Origin: Aegilops tauschii subsp. strangulata
Taxonomy: Eukaryota; Streptophyta; Magnoliopsida; Poales; Poaceae
Reading direction: 5' to 3'
Assembly (NCBI RefSeq): GCF_002575655.3
Contig: NC_053039.3
Span: 380,409,633 to 380,473,632, forward strand
Length of the DNA stretch: 64,000 nucleotides
Shown here: piece by piece, positions 45,401 to 57,690 of the stretch
Layout of the letters: every line of letters begins with the position of its first letter
Position numbering within the stretch: the stretch's first letter is position 1
The notes under the pieces: model-generated
Seen by the model: the letters and a program-made list of their open reading frames with translations, nothing else
Told to the model about the DNA's origin: nothing
The model's database searches: none
Program-made: the position numbers and the translations under genes

Positions 45401-46959
45401 ACCTCCATATTGTTCCTCCGGGTGCACTCGCTCCCCCTCCTAAGGAGTTTGGCAAGGTGAACCTCCACGTTGTTACCCAGGGTTCCCTCAATACCCTAGT
45501 TGCTAAACCAGATCTCGTGGATAGCATCAAAAGGCTACAGAAGTATGACTCTGAAGCCCACAAGATTAAGCGCTACCTCGCAGAAGGAAAGCCCTCATTC
45601 TTCACTATTGCTGAAGATGGCACCTTATACTTCAAGGGCCGCCTAGTGGTGCCATGTGCAGAGAAAAACCTGGATATGACACAGGAAGTTATGAAAGAAG
45701 CTCATGATACGCCTCTATGTATCCATCCTGGTAGTACAAAGATGTACCAAGACATCCGTCAGAGATTCTGGTGGTCTAATATGAAACAAGACATTGCTCA
45801 TTATGTTGCTGAGTGTGACGTTTGCCGTCGTATCAAAGCAGAACATCAAAGGCCTGCTGGGACTCTGCAACCTATCTCTATTCCTGAATGGAAATGGGAC
45901 CATGTTGAGATGGACTTCGTCACTGGATTTCCCAAATCACAGAAAGGTAATGATGCTATTCTTGTCGTCATTGACCGGCTTTCCAAAGTTGCACATTTCC
46001 TGGCGGTCAAGGAAACGATCACTGCTAGTCAGCTGGCAACGCTCTATATGTCCAGGATTGTTTCACTCCACGGTATTCCATTGGTTATCAGCTCAGACCG
46101 TGGTAGCTTATTCACTTCAAGATTCTGGGCAAGTTTCCAAGAAGCTATGGGAACTCATCTGTCATTCAGTACTGCATTTCATCCTCAGTCGCAAGGGCAG
46201 GTTGAATGCGTCAACCAAGTTCTCGAAGACATGCTTCGAGCTTGTGTTATTTCCTTCGGCAAGAAATGGGAGGAATCTCTCCCGTATGCTGAGTTCTCTT
46301 ATAATAATAGCTATCAAGCTAGTCTGAAGATGGCCCCCTTCGAAGTGTTATATGGACGAAAGTGCCGAACCCCTCTGAACTGGTCAGAAACTGGGGAACA
46401 TCCACTCTTCGGTCCAGATATTATCCAACATGCCGAAGAACAAGTCCGCATTATTCGTGAGAATCTCAAGACTGCTCAGTCACGTCAGAAGAGTCAGTAT
46501 GACCGTCATCATAAAGACATGGTCTATCAACCTTGCGAAAAGGCTTATCTTCGAGTCACACCTATGAAGGGTGCTCACCGCTTCGGGATCAAGGGCAAAC
46601 TAGCTCCTCGCTATATTGGCCCATTCACTATTCTGGAAAGGCGTGGAAAAGTGGCATACCAACTGGAGCTACCGCCGAACCTTTCTCAGGTTCACGATGT
46701 GTTCCATGTGTCACAGCTCCGCCGTTGCTTCAAGGACCCAATCCGAGCAGTGGATCATGAAGTGCTCGAATTGCAGCAGGACCTCTCCTATAAGGAGCAT
46801 CCGATCCGCATTCTCGACCAAGCTGAACGCCGCACACGTCAGAAGGCGATCAAGTTTCTCAAGGTCCAGTGGTCGCACCATTCTGAAGATGAGGCCACTT
46901 GGGAACGGGAGGATCGTCTACGCGAAGAATACCCCGCATTTTTTCCTTCTACCTCCTAA
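42481..46959 (+). pseudogene. Gypsy A gag-pol polyprotein with chromodomain, one nonsense codon
   Basis: A single frame of 1,493 codons starts at ATG 42481, right after an ATTAGCAGG acceptor-like string. Gag has PLDADDWLRD, WWDSHRR and YQREFLDLSRYAEED blocks, then zinc knuckle CFRCGQPGHRAREC (about residue 299). A TAG at 43468-43470 interrupts after GRGNN. The frame then goes on to protease FDTGASHSF (375), RT with YLDDIL (692-695), RNase H ([21 protein letters not shown]), integrase ([39 protein letters not shown]) and a chromodomain (about 1440-1492; [21 protein letters not shown]). The active-site residues visible are kept. RT motif A region reads [10 protein letters not shown], unlike the usual RMCVDYRxLN. 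Confidence 0.93.
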
Positions 46960-46979
46960 ATCTCGGGACGAGATTTCTT

Positions 46980-46994
46980 GTAGTGGAGGAGATT
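46980..46994 (+). other. Polypurine tract, Gypsy A
   Basis: GTAGTGGAGGAGATT directly before the 3' LTR, after the conserved ATCTCGGGACGAGAT string at the end of pol. Confidence 0.8.
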
Positions 46995-49900
46995 TGTAAC
47001 GCCCGGATAATCATGCTACAGTAATCTCACGTTAATGATGCCACGTCACCACGGTTACTCTTGTTAACCTCCCGATGATTCGAAACCGTTCAAAATTTAA
47101 ATTCAAATTAATGTCAATAATAAAAGTTTTCAAATATTAAAATAAAAATGTTCGGGGGATGCCATATTTTGCATAAGTAAATATGGTGTGGTAAACACAT
47201 TTTTATAAAATGCCTAAATAGTTTGAATTGAAATAAAACAGAAAAGAAAATAAATAAAAAGAAAATACAAAAGAGAAAACAGAACAAAAAGAAAAAAAAC
47301 AAACAAGAAAAGGAACCCCCCCTTCCCCCACTGGACCCTGGCCCAACTAGGCCGACCCCCAGGCCCAGCCGGCCAGCCCACCTCCCCCGGTCGACTCCCT
47401 CCTTCCCTGTTCCCCCGACCGGGGTCGGAACAGGGGCACGTCCCCGCCGCACCCCCTCGCCGGCGACGGGGGAGGATAAGGCCGCCCCGACGCCTCGGCC
47501 TCCACCCATCCCTCCCACTTGCCCCTCTCGCTCGCCTCTGCGCCTCCCCTCCCCCAGATCCACCTCTCTTCTCTCCCTCTCCTTCGTTCTGGAGAGGAGA
47601 CCGACGCGGTCGCCGCCGTTCTCCGTCGTTCACGCGACCACCGTGCTTTCCTCGCGACCTCTTCGTGTCCAGCCGCTCCGCCTCCCTTGACTACGCCTCC
47701 CCGTTGAGCCGCAGGACGCCGGGCGACCCCGAACGCTGCCCCGGCCTCGTCTTCCACTTCGGGTCACAGGAGCTCGCCGGCGTCGATCCACTGCACAGCA
47801 GCTCCTAAACCTCCCACGGGCCTTTCTTGCGCCGCGCGATGAGCCCTCATCCTCTCCCCTCGCTCTCCTGGCCTCTTGAGCTCTCGTAGCTGCCGCTCTG
47901 CTTGCGCCTGAACACGTCGCCGCAGAGCTCGCCGCCGGCAAGGCTCCGGTGACCTTTTGGTCACGGGCTCAAGCCCGTTGCACTCCCCACAACGCGTAGA
48001 TACTCCCCAGCCTCTCCGTTTGCTCGATAGCACGCCGTAGCTCCGTTTTCGTCGAGCACCCGTGCACGCCGCCACCTCCGCCGCTCACCGGCGCCGATTC
48101 CGGCCAAGTCCGGCGATGCTACGACCACCACTGGATGCGGCGCTGAGAGCTCGTTCGAATGAGGCTAGCCCCGCTCCTCCCCGAGCCCTGTACGCGTTTT
48201 CCGGAGAGATCCGAGCCGCGCCGCCGCGTTTGGCGTCGCCGGCGTTGAGCCGCCGGCCGCGCTGAGCTGGCACACCTGGGGCCACCCCCTGGGTCACTGC
48301 CAGTGGGCCCCCCTGGCCCCCTGTTGACCTGTTGACCAGTTGACCCAGTCAACGTGCTGACTGGGCGTCTCTGTGACGCTGACATGCGGGCCCCGCCGCA
48401 TAAGTAAACTAAATAAAATGATTTTATAAAATAAAACTAATTAATTAATCTAAATAGGCACTGACAGGTGGGGCCTACCTGCTAATAACCTTGTTTAAGT
48501 TAGTGATAAAACTCTGTTAGTGCCCTGTCAATGACAGGTGGGTCCCACTGGACCCACCTGTCTGGTTTGACTGGTCAGCCGACCTGTTGACCTGCTGACG
48601 TCAGCGTTACCTCATGCTGACGTCATAATTCATTTTTGCTAAATTCAAATAATTCCAGAAATTCAAATAATCCTTGAAAATTCATATCTTTTAAACCGTA
48701 ACTCGGATGAAAATGTTTTCTACATGAAAGTTGCTCAGAACGACGAGACGAATCCGGATACGCAGTCCGTTCGTCCACCACACCTCCCTAACCTATCGAA
48801 CTCACAACTTTCCCCCTCCGGTCCATCTGTCCGGAAACGCAAAACATCGGGAATACTTTCCCGGATGTTCCCCCCCTTCGCCGGTACCACCTACTGACGC
48901 GTTAGGACACACTTCGCACTGCTCATTGTCATGTCATGCATCGTCATGCTTATGTTTGCATTGTATTTACTGTTTCTTCCCCCTCTTCTCTCCGGTAGAC
49001 TACGAGACCGACACTGCTGCTGCCTAGTTCGACTACGGAGTTGACGACCCCTCCTACTTGCCAGAGCAACCAGGCAAGCCCCCCTTGATCACCAGATATC
49101 GCCTATTCTTCTCTATACTGCTTGCATTAGAGTAGTGTAGCATGTTACTGCTTTCCGATATCCTATCCTGATGCATAGCCTATCCTTGCTACTACTGTTG
49201 CTACCTTTACCTGCAATCCTACATGCTTAGTATAGGATGCTAGTTTTCCATCAGTGGCCCTACATTCTTGTCCGTCTGCTGTGCTATACTATCGGGCCGT
49301 GATCACCTGGGCGGTGATCACGGGTATATACTTATATACTATACACATGACACATGTGATGACTAAAGTCGGGTCGGCTCGTAGGAGTACCCGCAAGTGG
49401 ATCCTTGTGGCGGAGCGACAGGGCAGGTTGAGACCGCCTAGGTGAGAGGTGGGCCTGGCCCTGGTCGACGTTCGCGGTTACTTAACACCCTTAATGAGAT
49501 CTTGGTATTTGATCTGAGTCTGGCCATTTGGTCTATACGCACTAGCCATCTACGCGGGAGTAGTTATGGGTATCCCGGCGTCGTGGTATCAGCCGAAGCT
49601 CTTTTGACGTCAGCGACGGAGCGGCGCGCGCCGGATTGGACTGGAACGCCACTAGGCTAGGTCTGCTTCCGGCCGCCCTCGCAACGTGCAGGTGTGCATA
49701 GGGCGATGGGCCCAGACCCCTGCGCGCATAGGGTTAGACCGGCGTGTTGACCTCTCGGTTGAGCCTAGGTGGGGCTGCGACGCGTTGATCTTACGAGGCC
49801 GGGCATGACCCAGAAAAGTGTGTCCGGCCAAATGGGATCGAGCGTGTTGGGTTATGTGGTGCACCCCTGCAGGGAAGTTTATCTATTCGAATAGCCGTGT

Positions 49901-50714
49901 CCCTCGGTAAAAGGACGACCCGGAGTTGTACCTTGACCTTATGACAACTAGAACCGGATACTGAATAAAATACACCCTTCCAAGTGCCAGATACAACCCG
50001 GTGATCGCTCTCTAACAGGGCGACGAGGAGGGGATCGCCGGGTAGGATTATGCTATGCGATGCTACTTGGAGGACTTCAATCTACTCTCTTCTACATGCT
50101 GCAAGATGGAGATGACCAGAAGCGTAGACTTCGACAGGACTAGCTATCCCCCTTTTATTCTGGCATTCTGCAGTTCAGTCCACTGATATGCCCCTTTACA
50201 CATATACCCATGCATATGTAGTGTAGCTCCTTGCTTGCGACTACTTTGGATGAGTACTCACGGTTGCTTCTCTCCCTCTTTTCCCCTTTTTCTTTCTATC
50301 TGGTTGTCGCAACCAGATGTTGGAGTCCAGGAGCCAGACGCCACCGTCGACGACGACACCTACGACACTGGAGGTGCCTACTACTACGTGCAGCCCGCTG
50401 ACGACGACCAGGAGTAGTTAGGAGGATCCCAGGCAGGAGGCCTGCGCCTCGTTCGATCTGTATCCCAGTTTGTGCTAGCCTTCTTAAGGAAAACTTGTTT
50501 AACTTATGTCTGTACTCAGATATTGTTGCTTCCGCTGACTCGTCTGTGATCGAGCACTTGTATTCGAGCCCTCGAGGCCCCTGGCTTGTATTATGTTGCT
50601 TGTATGACTTATTTATGTTTTAGAGTTGTGTTGTGATATCTTCCCGTGAGTCCCTGATCTTGATCGTACACATTTGCGTGCATGATTAGTGTACGGTCAA
50701 ATCGGGGCGTCACA
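46995..50714 (+). repeat. 3' LTR of Gypsy A
   Basis: 3,720 bp direct copy of 37425-41150. Scattered substitutions and a small deletion in an A-rich run near 47270 separate the two. Confidence 0.94.
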
Positions 50715-50719
50715 TGGAG

Positions 50720-53700
50720 CATATGAGCTGTTCCAAGAAGCTAAAAATGATATTTCAGACTCATGCCCGTGTTAAGAGGTATGAGACCTCTGACAATTAC
50801 TTTGCCTACAAGATGGAGGAGAATAGCTCAGCTAGTGAGCATGTGCTCAGAATGTCTGGGTACTACAATCGCTTGAATCAAGTGGGAGTTAATCTTCCAG
50901 ATAAGATAGTGATTGACAGAGTTCTCTAGTCACTATCACCAATTTACTAGAACTTCGTGATGAACTATAATATGCAAGGGATGACGAAAACGATTCCCAA
51001 GCTCTTCACGATGCTGAAATCAGCGAAGGTAGAAATCAAGAAATAGCATCAAGTGTTGATGGTTAACAAGACCACTAGTTTCAAGAAAAAAGGGCAAGGG
51101 AAAGAAAGGGAAACTTCAAAAAGAATGGCAAGAAAGTTGCCACTCCCATGAAGAAGCCCAAAGCTAGACCCAAGCCCGAAATTGAGTGATTCTACTGCAA
51201 AGGAAATGGTCATTGGAAGTGGAACTGCCCTAGATACTTGGCGGATAAGAAGGACGGCAAAGTGAACAAAGGTATATTTGATATACATGTTATTGATGTG
51301 TACTTTAGTAGTGTTTATAGCAACCCTTCTGTATTTGATACTGGTTCAGTTGCTAAGAGTAGTAACTCGAAACAGGAGTTGCAAAATAAACAGGGACTAG
51401 TTAAGGACGAGGTGACGATGTGTGTTGGAAGTGATTCCAAGGTTGATAAGATCACCATCGCACACTCCCTTTACCTTCGGGGTTAGTGTTCAACCTAAAA
51501 TAAATGTTCTTTGGTGTTTGCGTTGAGCATGAATATGATTGGATCATGTTTATTGCAATACGATTATTCATTTAAGTCAAAGAATAATCGTTGTTCTGTT
51601 TACATGAATAAAACCTTCTATGGTCATACAATCAATATAAATGGTTTATTGAATCTCGGTCGTAGTGATACACATATTCATAATATTGATGCCAAAAGAT
51701 GCAAAATTGATAATGATAGTGCAACATATTTGTGGTACTGACGTTTAGGTCATATCGGTGTAAAGCGCATGAAGAAACTCCATGCAGATGGGCTTTTGGA
51801 ATCACTTGATTATGAGTCATTTGATATTTGCGAACCATGCCTCATGGGCAAGATGACTAAAACTCCGTTCGCCGGAACAATGGAGTGAGCCAATGACTTA
51901 TTGGAAATAATACATACCGAAGTATGCGATCCAATGAGTGTTGAGGCACGCAGCGAGTATCGTTATTTTCTAACCTTCACAGATGATTTAAGCAGATATG
52001 GGTATATCTACTCAATGAAACACAAGTCTGAAACATTTGAAAAGTTCAAATAATTTCAGAGTGAAGTGGAGAATCATCGTAACAAGAAAATAAAGTTTCT
52101 ACGATCTGATCGCGTAGGCGAATATTTGAGTTATGAGTTTGGCCTTCATTTAAAACAATGTGAAATAGTTTCGCAACTCACGCCACCTGGAACACCACAG
52201 CGTAATGGTGTGTCCGAACATCGTAACCGTACTTTATTAGATAATGGTGCGATATATGATGTCTCTTACCGATTTGTCACTATCGTTTTGGAGTTAAGCA
52301 TTAGACAGAGCCGCATTCACGTCAAATAGGGCACCGTCTAAATCTGTTGAGATGACACCGTATGAACTATGGTTTGGCAAGAAACCTAAGATGTCATTTC
52401 TTAGAAGTTTGGGGATGTGGCGCTTATGTTAAAAGGCTTCAGCGTGATAAGCTCGAACCCAAAGCGGAGAAGTGCGTCTTCATAGGATACCCTGAGGAAA
52501 CCATTGGGTACACCTTCTACCACAGATCCAAATGCAAGATCTTTGTTGCTAAGAATGGATCGTTTCTAGAGAAGGAGTTTCTCTCAAAAGAAGTGAGTGG
52601 GAGGAAAGTAGAACTTGATGAGGTAACTGTACCTTCTCTCGAATTGGAAAGTAGCTCATCAGAGAAATCCGTTCACGTGATGCCTACACCAACTAGAGAG
52701 GAAGCTAATGATGATGATCATGAAACTTCAGATCAACTTACTACTGGACCTCGTAGGTCAAACAGAGCATGTTCCGCACCAGAGTGGTACGGTAATCCTA
52801 TTCTGGAAGTCATGTTACTAGACCATGACGAACCTACGAACTATGAAGAAGCTATGATGAGCCCAGATTTTGATAAATGGCTTAAGGCCATGAAATCTGA
52901 GATAGGATCCATGTATGAGAACAAAGTATGGAATTTGGTTGACTTGCCCGATGATCGGTGAGCCATAGAAAATAAATGGATCTTCAAGAAGAAGACTAAC
53001 GCTGATGGTAATGTTATTGTCTACAAAGCTTGACTTGTCGCGAAAGGTTTTCGACAAGTTCAAGGAGTTGACTACGATGAGACTTTCTCACCCGTAGCGA
53101 TGCTTAAGTCTGTCTGAATCATGTTAGCAATTGCCATATTTTATGATTATGAAATTTGGAAAATGGACGTCAAAACCGCATTCCTTAATGGGTTTCTTAA
53201 AGAAGAGTTGTGTATGATGCAACCAGAAGGTTTTGTCGATCCTAAAGGTGCTAACAAAGTGTGCAAGCTCCAGCGATCCATCTATGGATTGGTGCAAGCA
53301 TCTCGGAGTTGGAATATACACTTTGATGAGGTGATCCAAGCATATAGTTTTATGCAGACTTGTGGTGAAGCCTATATTTACAAGAAAGTGAGTGGGAGCA
53401 CTACAACCTTTCTGATAAGTATATGTGAATGACATATTGTTGATCGAAAATGATGTAGAATTTTCTGGAAAGCATAAAGGAGTGTTTGAAAGGAGTTTTT
53501 TTTAAAGAAAGACCTCGGTAAAGCTGCTTACATATTGGGCATCAAGATCTATAGATATGGATCAAGACGCTTGATAAGACTTTCGATGAGTACATACCTT
53601 GATAAGATTTTGAAGGATCGGTCAAAGAAGGAGTTATTGCCTGAGTTGTAAGGTATGAAGTTGAGTAAGTCTCAAAACCCGACCACGGTAGAAGATAGAG

Positions 53701-53961
53701 AGAGAATGAAAGTCATTCCCTATGCCTCAGCCATAGGTTCTATAAAGTATGCCATGCTGTGTACCAGACCTATTGTGTACCTTGCCATGAGTTTAGAAAG
53801 GGGGTACAATAGTGATCCAGGAGCAAAATTATCCTTATATACCTGAAAAGGACTAAGGAAATGTTTCTCGGTTATGGAGGTGATAAAGAGTTCGTCGTAA
53901 AGGGTTACATTGATGCAAGCTTTGACACAAATCCAGATGACTCTGAGTCTTAATCTGGATA
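50720..53961 (+). pseudogene. Remaining gag-pol of the old Copia element, many stops
   Basis: After the Gypsy A insertion, gag resumes (FQTHARVKRYETSDNYF). It continues through zinc knuckle FYCKGNGHWKWNC (its first Cys codon is TGA), a protease remnant, integrase (FLRSDRVGEY; GVSEHRNRTLL), RT (MDVKTAFLNGFLKEEL; IYGLVQASRSWN) and RNase H (GSIKYAMLCTRP; KGYIDASFDT). At least a dozen stops and several frameshifts are visible, and the RT active box is lost in a frameshift near 53425. It ends where Gypsy B inserts. Confidence 0.9.
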
Positions 53962-56900
53962 TGTGGCACCCCGGCTCAGAGCGACCGGTTTACCCTGCAT
54001 TGCCAGCCCAGAGATCATGTCTTCTGGCAACACACAACATATTGGTACAGAAAACAACGCTTTATTGATGCTAGCGGAACAGAGTTCATATTACAACAGT
54101 GGTCGAGGCCAGGCGGCACACTCAGTGCGGCGGAACAATATGTACATTAATTAGTGAACATAAAGGAGCCTCGACTCGAACAACTACGTGGCAGCCGAAT
54201 AGCGTCGTAGCGGAAGCTCCATATCACAGGGACACTGATGTGGACACGATCTAGACTCGAACAGCGCTCCTTTCCAACGAGACTTTCCTGAAATCTGGCA
54301 TGACACGCCAGGTCAGTACATTGAATGTACTTGCAAGCTCACAACAAGCAATCATAATGACAAACAATATCATGATATTTAACCAATTATTAATAATACA
54401 ACATTATATGTCGACATGCTATGATCAAGCCCGAACGTCCCTCAGGACAGCTTACCAACTGTGATCATCTCTGGACCACAAACACACCACCATAGTGGTC
54501 TTTCTCAAGAACAACTCGTGATCCTTACAGAACCACGACCATCATTTGGTCCCAAATACCTCGATGGCCTTTCTGCCATCCATTGACAATGCAAAGTTCA
54601 TAGCTTAGTGTGCAATTTTTATTAAACATTGACTCATGGTGGGACCTAGTATGAGGTGTCCGTGACCGTGGACTTGGCTATCGATAGATTATACACTCTG
54701 CAGAGGTAGCACACTGTACCCACACCACGGAACCCATGGCCTCGCATTCCCATTCGGGTGGACCAACGGCATTCCGACAAAACCCCTCCATTGCCACAGC
54801 ACTCTCCCGGCCACTCCGACCCAAATCCCCAACGGGCTGGTCCTGGGTGGCCCCATGTCTACCAAAGACACCCGACCACCGTCGTGGTCAAAACACTCCT
54901 ACTCGGGGACTCGGTACCATAATCTCATCAACGAGCAACAAGATTATGTGTGCTTACCGGGCCAGGGCAAGCACGACATAATCTTCCCTAGATGAAGGCA
55001 CCGACCAGAGGCCGTGTCAATGGACCGAATCAAGGTCTTCCACAAGGCAAATGTGGTTGCACTGGAAAGAAACTTGATTCAGCGGCACCATGACCCAGTC
55101 AACGGTATATTCAAGTTGAATTATATTCAGGATTAATCTTTAAACTAAAAATGACCGGTGTCATAGCATGCCATGAAATGCAAAACAACACATGCATCAC
55201 ATATTGATAAAAATGACCAACGTCATCCATATGCACACCAAGCATAAACGTCAACAACTCATATTACTCTACTTGCTCAAAATGACTCACAACTTAACCA
55301 AAATATTTTGCAACAAGTTTTATTAATTTCCTACGCAAGAAAGTAACTCCGATAAATCTTTCATATGCTTGATCAAAAAATATCATTATCAACAACTCTT
55401 AATTTTTTTATCACTAAGTTGGGTTCAAACATTCTGTAAGACAAGTAATATGATTAAACAAGTATTTAACAGAATATTTTCAAACAAATTTTTATCAATT
55501 TAAGAATGCAAACAAAAGCTTTACATAATTACTAACATGCATAACAAAATAATTTCTAACATCACCTCAAATAAATTTTAACTTGCTTTACTAGTTTCAA
55601 CTATTCTGTAAATCAAGCATAACAACTGACCAATACTTAACAGAATATAAATAATTCAATAATTATTTACATGCATGGGTTAATCATTTCATTTAAGTGA
55701 GAAAATCACAAATATTGAAATGGCATCATAAAAATGTTGTTGTGGCTTGCCTTAGTACAGATGAGGTTCACAAGCCTCCTGGTGATCCTCAAGACAAGCC
55801 TCACCTTCTGAAAATAATTTTAAACACAAAAAGAGAATATCAAGAACACTTCTGAAATTCACCAGAAATTCTAAACAGCTCAGAAAAATCTTATCTTTGG
55901 TGAGCTGTTAGATTTCCTTTCAAGGAACACAATGCAAAAAGAATCATCTCATTTGGACTTATGGTTAAAAAGTTAAAATTGTTTGAAGCTCTCTGGAATA
56001 TAAATGAATTTGAATAAATACAAACAGCTGGGGGGGGGGGTGACGTCGAAGGCTTAAAGCCCAGGGGCGCCACCACTCGTACCGTTTCGCACGTGTACTG
56101 AGTGGCTGACTAGCGGGCCCCGCTAGTCAGGTGGGGGAAGAGGGAGAGAGAAACAGAGAGGGCCGCGGCTTCGCCGGAGCTCTCACCAGCGAGGAGGGCT
56201 CCTTGGCCAAAACGAGAGGGAGGGATGGCAAGAGGAGGTCGAGGCGCACCTGCCCGTACCCGTAGCGTGGTTATGGGTGGTCGGACGGCGTCGGAATCTA
56301 GCTCGCGAGCGGAGGCAGAACGAGGAGGTCGTCGGAATTGAGGAAGACGGCGAGCAGAGGCCGCTCCAGGGGCTCCAAGCGGGCGAGATGGCCTCACCGG
56401 AGAGAGGCGGAGGCCCTGGAGAGGTCGCCCAGGCCTGGGAGGGGCTGGAGCTACCGCGGCGACCAGAGGGGATCGCCGGCGAGCTCGAGCTCGGGGACGG
56501 CGGCCCGAGGCCTGCCCGGCCGGGCTACGGCTTCCTACTCGATCGTGGGGTGTGTGTGAGTGCTGGATGGTGCTCGAGAAGGGTGGGGGTGGCTCTATTT
56601 ATAGGCGAGCGGCGAGGGTGCTTCGGGCTCCACCGGTGGACAGCTGTCCACGGCGCCCGGCGATGAGCGGCGTCAGTGAGAGGGGGAGAAGGCAACGGAG
56701 GTCATGCGGCCACTGTGGGCGAGCGGGGACGAGCACAGGATCAAGGGGATGGCGACGAGCACAGTGCGCTCCGCGCTTTTGGGCTGGCCGGACCTTGCCC
56801 GTGCTCGCTGCGGCAAGCTCCGGCGTCGGCGAGTGCCAGGGAGGAGTTAAGGACGTCGAGACGATGATGGTGGTGGGGTTTGGCATGGTTGGGCAGGCGG

Positions 56901-57674
56901 GGGAAGCGAGCACGCTCAAACAGAGCGCTCGGCGTCACCCAGAGCGCATCGACACGCATGCCTGGCATCGTGGACACGCGTGGTCACTGCGTGAACTCTC
57001 TCCTCCGGCCAGCCTTCGTCCAAAAATCATGTCTGGCATGTTGTTTGTGGTAGTTTTGAAGTTCACCACGGTTTGGTTTGGATCCAGGTGCAGTAGAGAA
57101 GATTTTACAAGCCAGGTAAGTTTCTGGTCAGTAACTTTGTGATGTTATTGTGGTCAAATGGTTGGGAGTTTGGGGCGGTGCTTTGGAGGCTAGTAATAAG
57201 TTACTAAGGTAAAGATGCACAAGAAAGTTCAGGTCAAATGGAGCAAGTAAAATGGTAGTTGATGTAGAAACCACCATTTCTGTCCAGAACAGAAAAGATT
57301 TTCTGTAGCAAAAATATTCCAAAAAGTGATGAAATATTTTTGCTCAGGGAGGTGCCCTAGGGTCCCCAGAATATTTGTGAATTATCTTAGAATTTTCTGA
57401 GCCATAAAAATTAGGGTTGCCTTGAAGCAAACAGATCTGGCTTAGGGTTTTTGAGAGAAAATGAATATTTTTCATTTAAGAAAAATATTCCAAAGGTTAT
57501 TTTGTGGTGGATCAGAAGTGAAGTGATGGTTTGGGAGAGAAGTGAACACTTGGGTGAAAGCCAAGGATGCCCAAGTGTTTAAGTCCAAATGAAAAGATTC
57601 AGAAACTCCAAGTTTCAAAAACTTTCAAATGAAATTTCAAGCAAATAAGAAAGGGCAAAAACCAGGCTGTCACA
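53962..57674 (-). repeat. 3' LTR of Gypsy B
   Basis: 3,713 bp. The part that can be compared (53962-54575 with 63387-64000) is nearly identical, with a few substitutions and short indels. It contains a CpG-rich block at about 56040-56960 and a G run at about 56030. Open frames in it are not credited. Confidence 0.92.
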
Positions 57675-57690
57675 AACCTCCCCCACTTAG
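57675..57690 (-). other. Polypurine tract, Gypsy B
   Basis: Minus strand CTAAGTGGGGGAGGTT next to the 3' LTR. It overlaps the stop codon of pol at 57687-57689. Confidence 0.8.

Larger units (their letters stand above)
37425..50714 (+). mobile_element. Gypsy LTR retrotransposon A (Tekay-like chromovirus), complete
   Basis: 13,290 bp with 3.73- and 3.72-kb LTRs that start TGTAACGCCC and end GGGGCGTCACA. The perfect duplication is TGGAG (37420-37424 and 50715-50719). RT-RNase H-integrase order plus a C-terminal chromodomain and very long LTRs point to the Tekay clade of chromoviruses. Internal order: primer-binding site, accessory ORF, gag-pol, polypurine tract. gag-pol has a single stop. LTRs look nearly identical, so it is a fairly recent insertion in an old Copia element. 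Confidence 0.94.
34342..53961 (+). mobile_element. Old degenerate Copia element (Angela-related), hosts two Gypsy insertions, runs out of the window
   Basis: Starts TGAAGGAAATATGC after CTCCC (34337-34341). It has a 1,610-bp 5' LTR, a primer-binding site, a leader and Copia gag-pol. The coding sequence stops at 37424 for a 13.3-kb Gypsy insertion, resumes at 50720, and is cut again in the RNase H region at 53961 by a second Gypsy element. Its 3' LTR is not in the window. Many stops and frameshifts mark it as much older than Angela copies 1 and 2, to which it is clearly related. Confidence 0.9.
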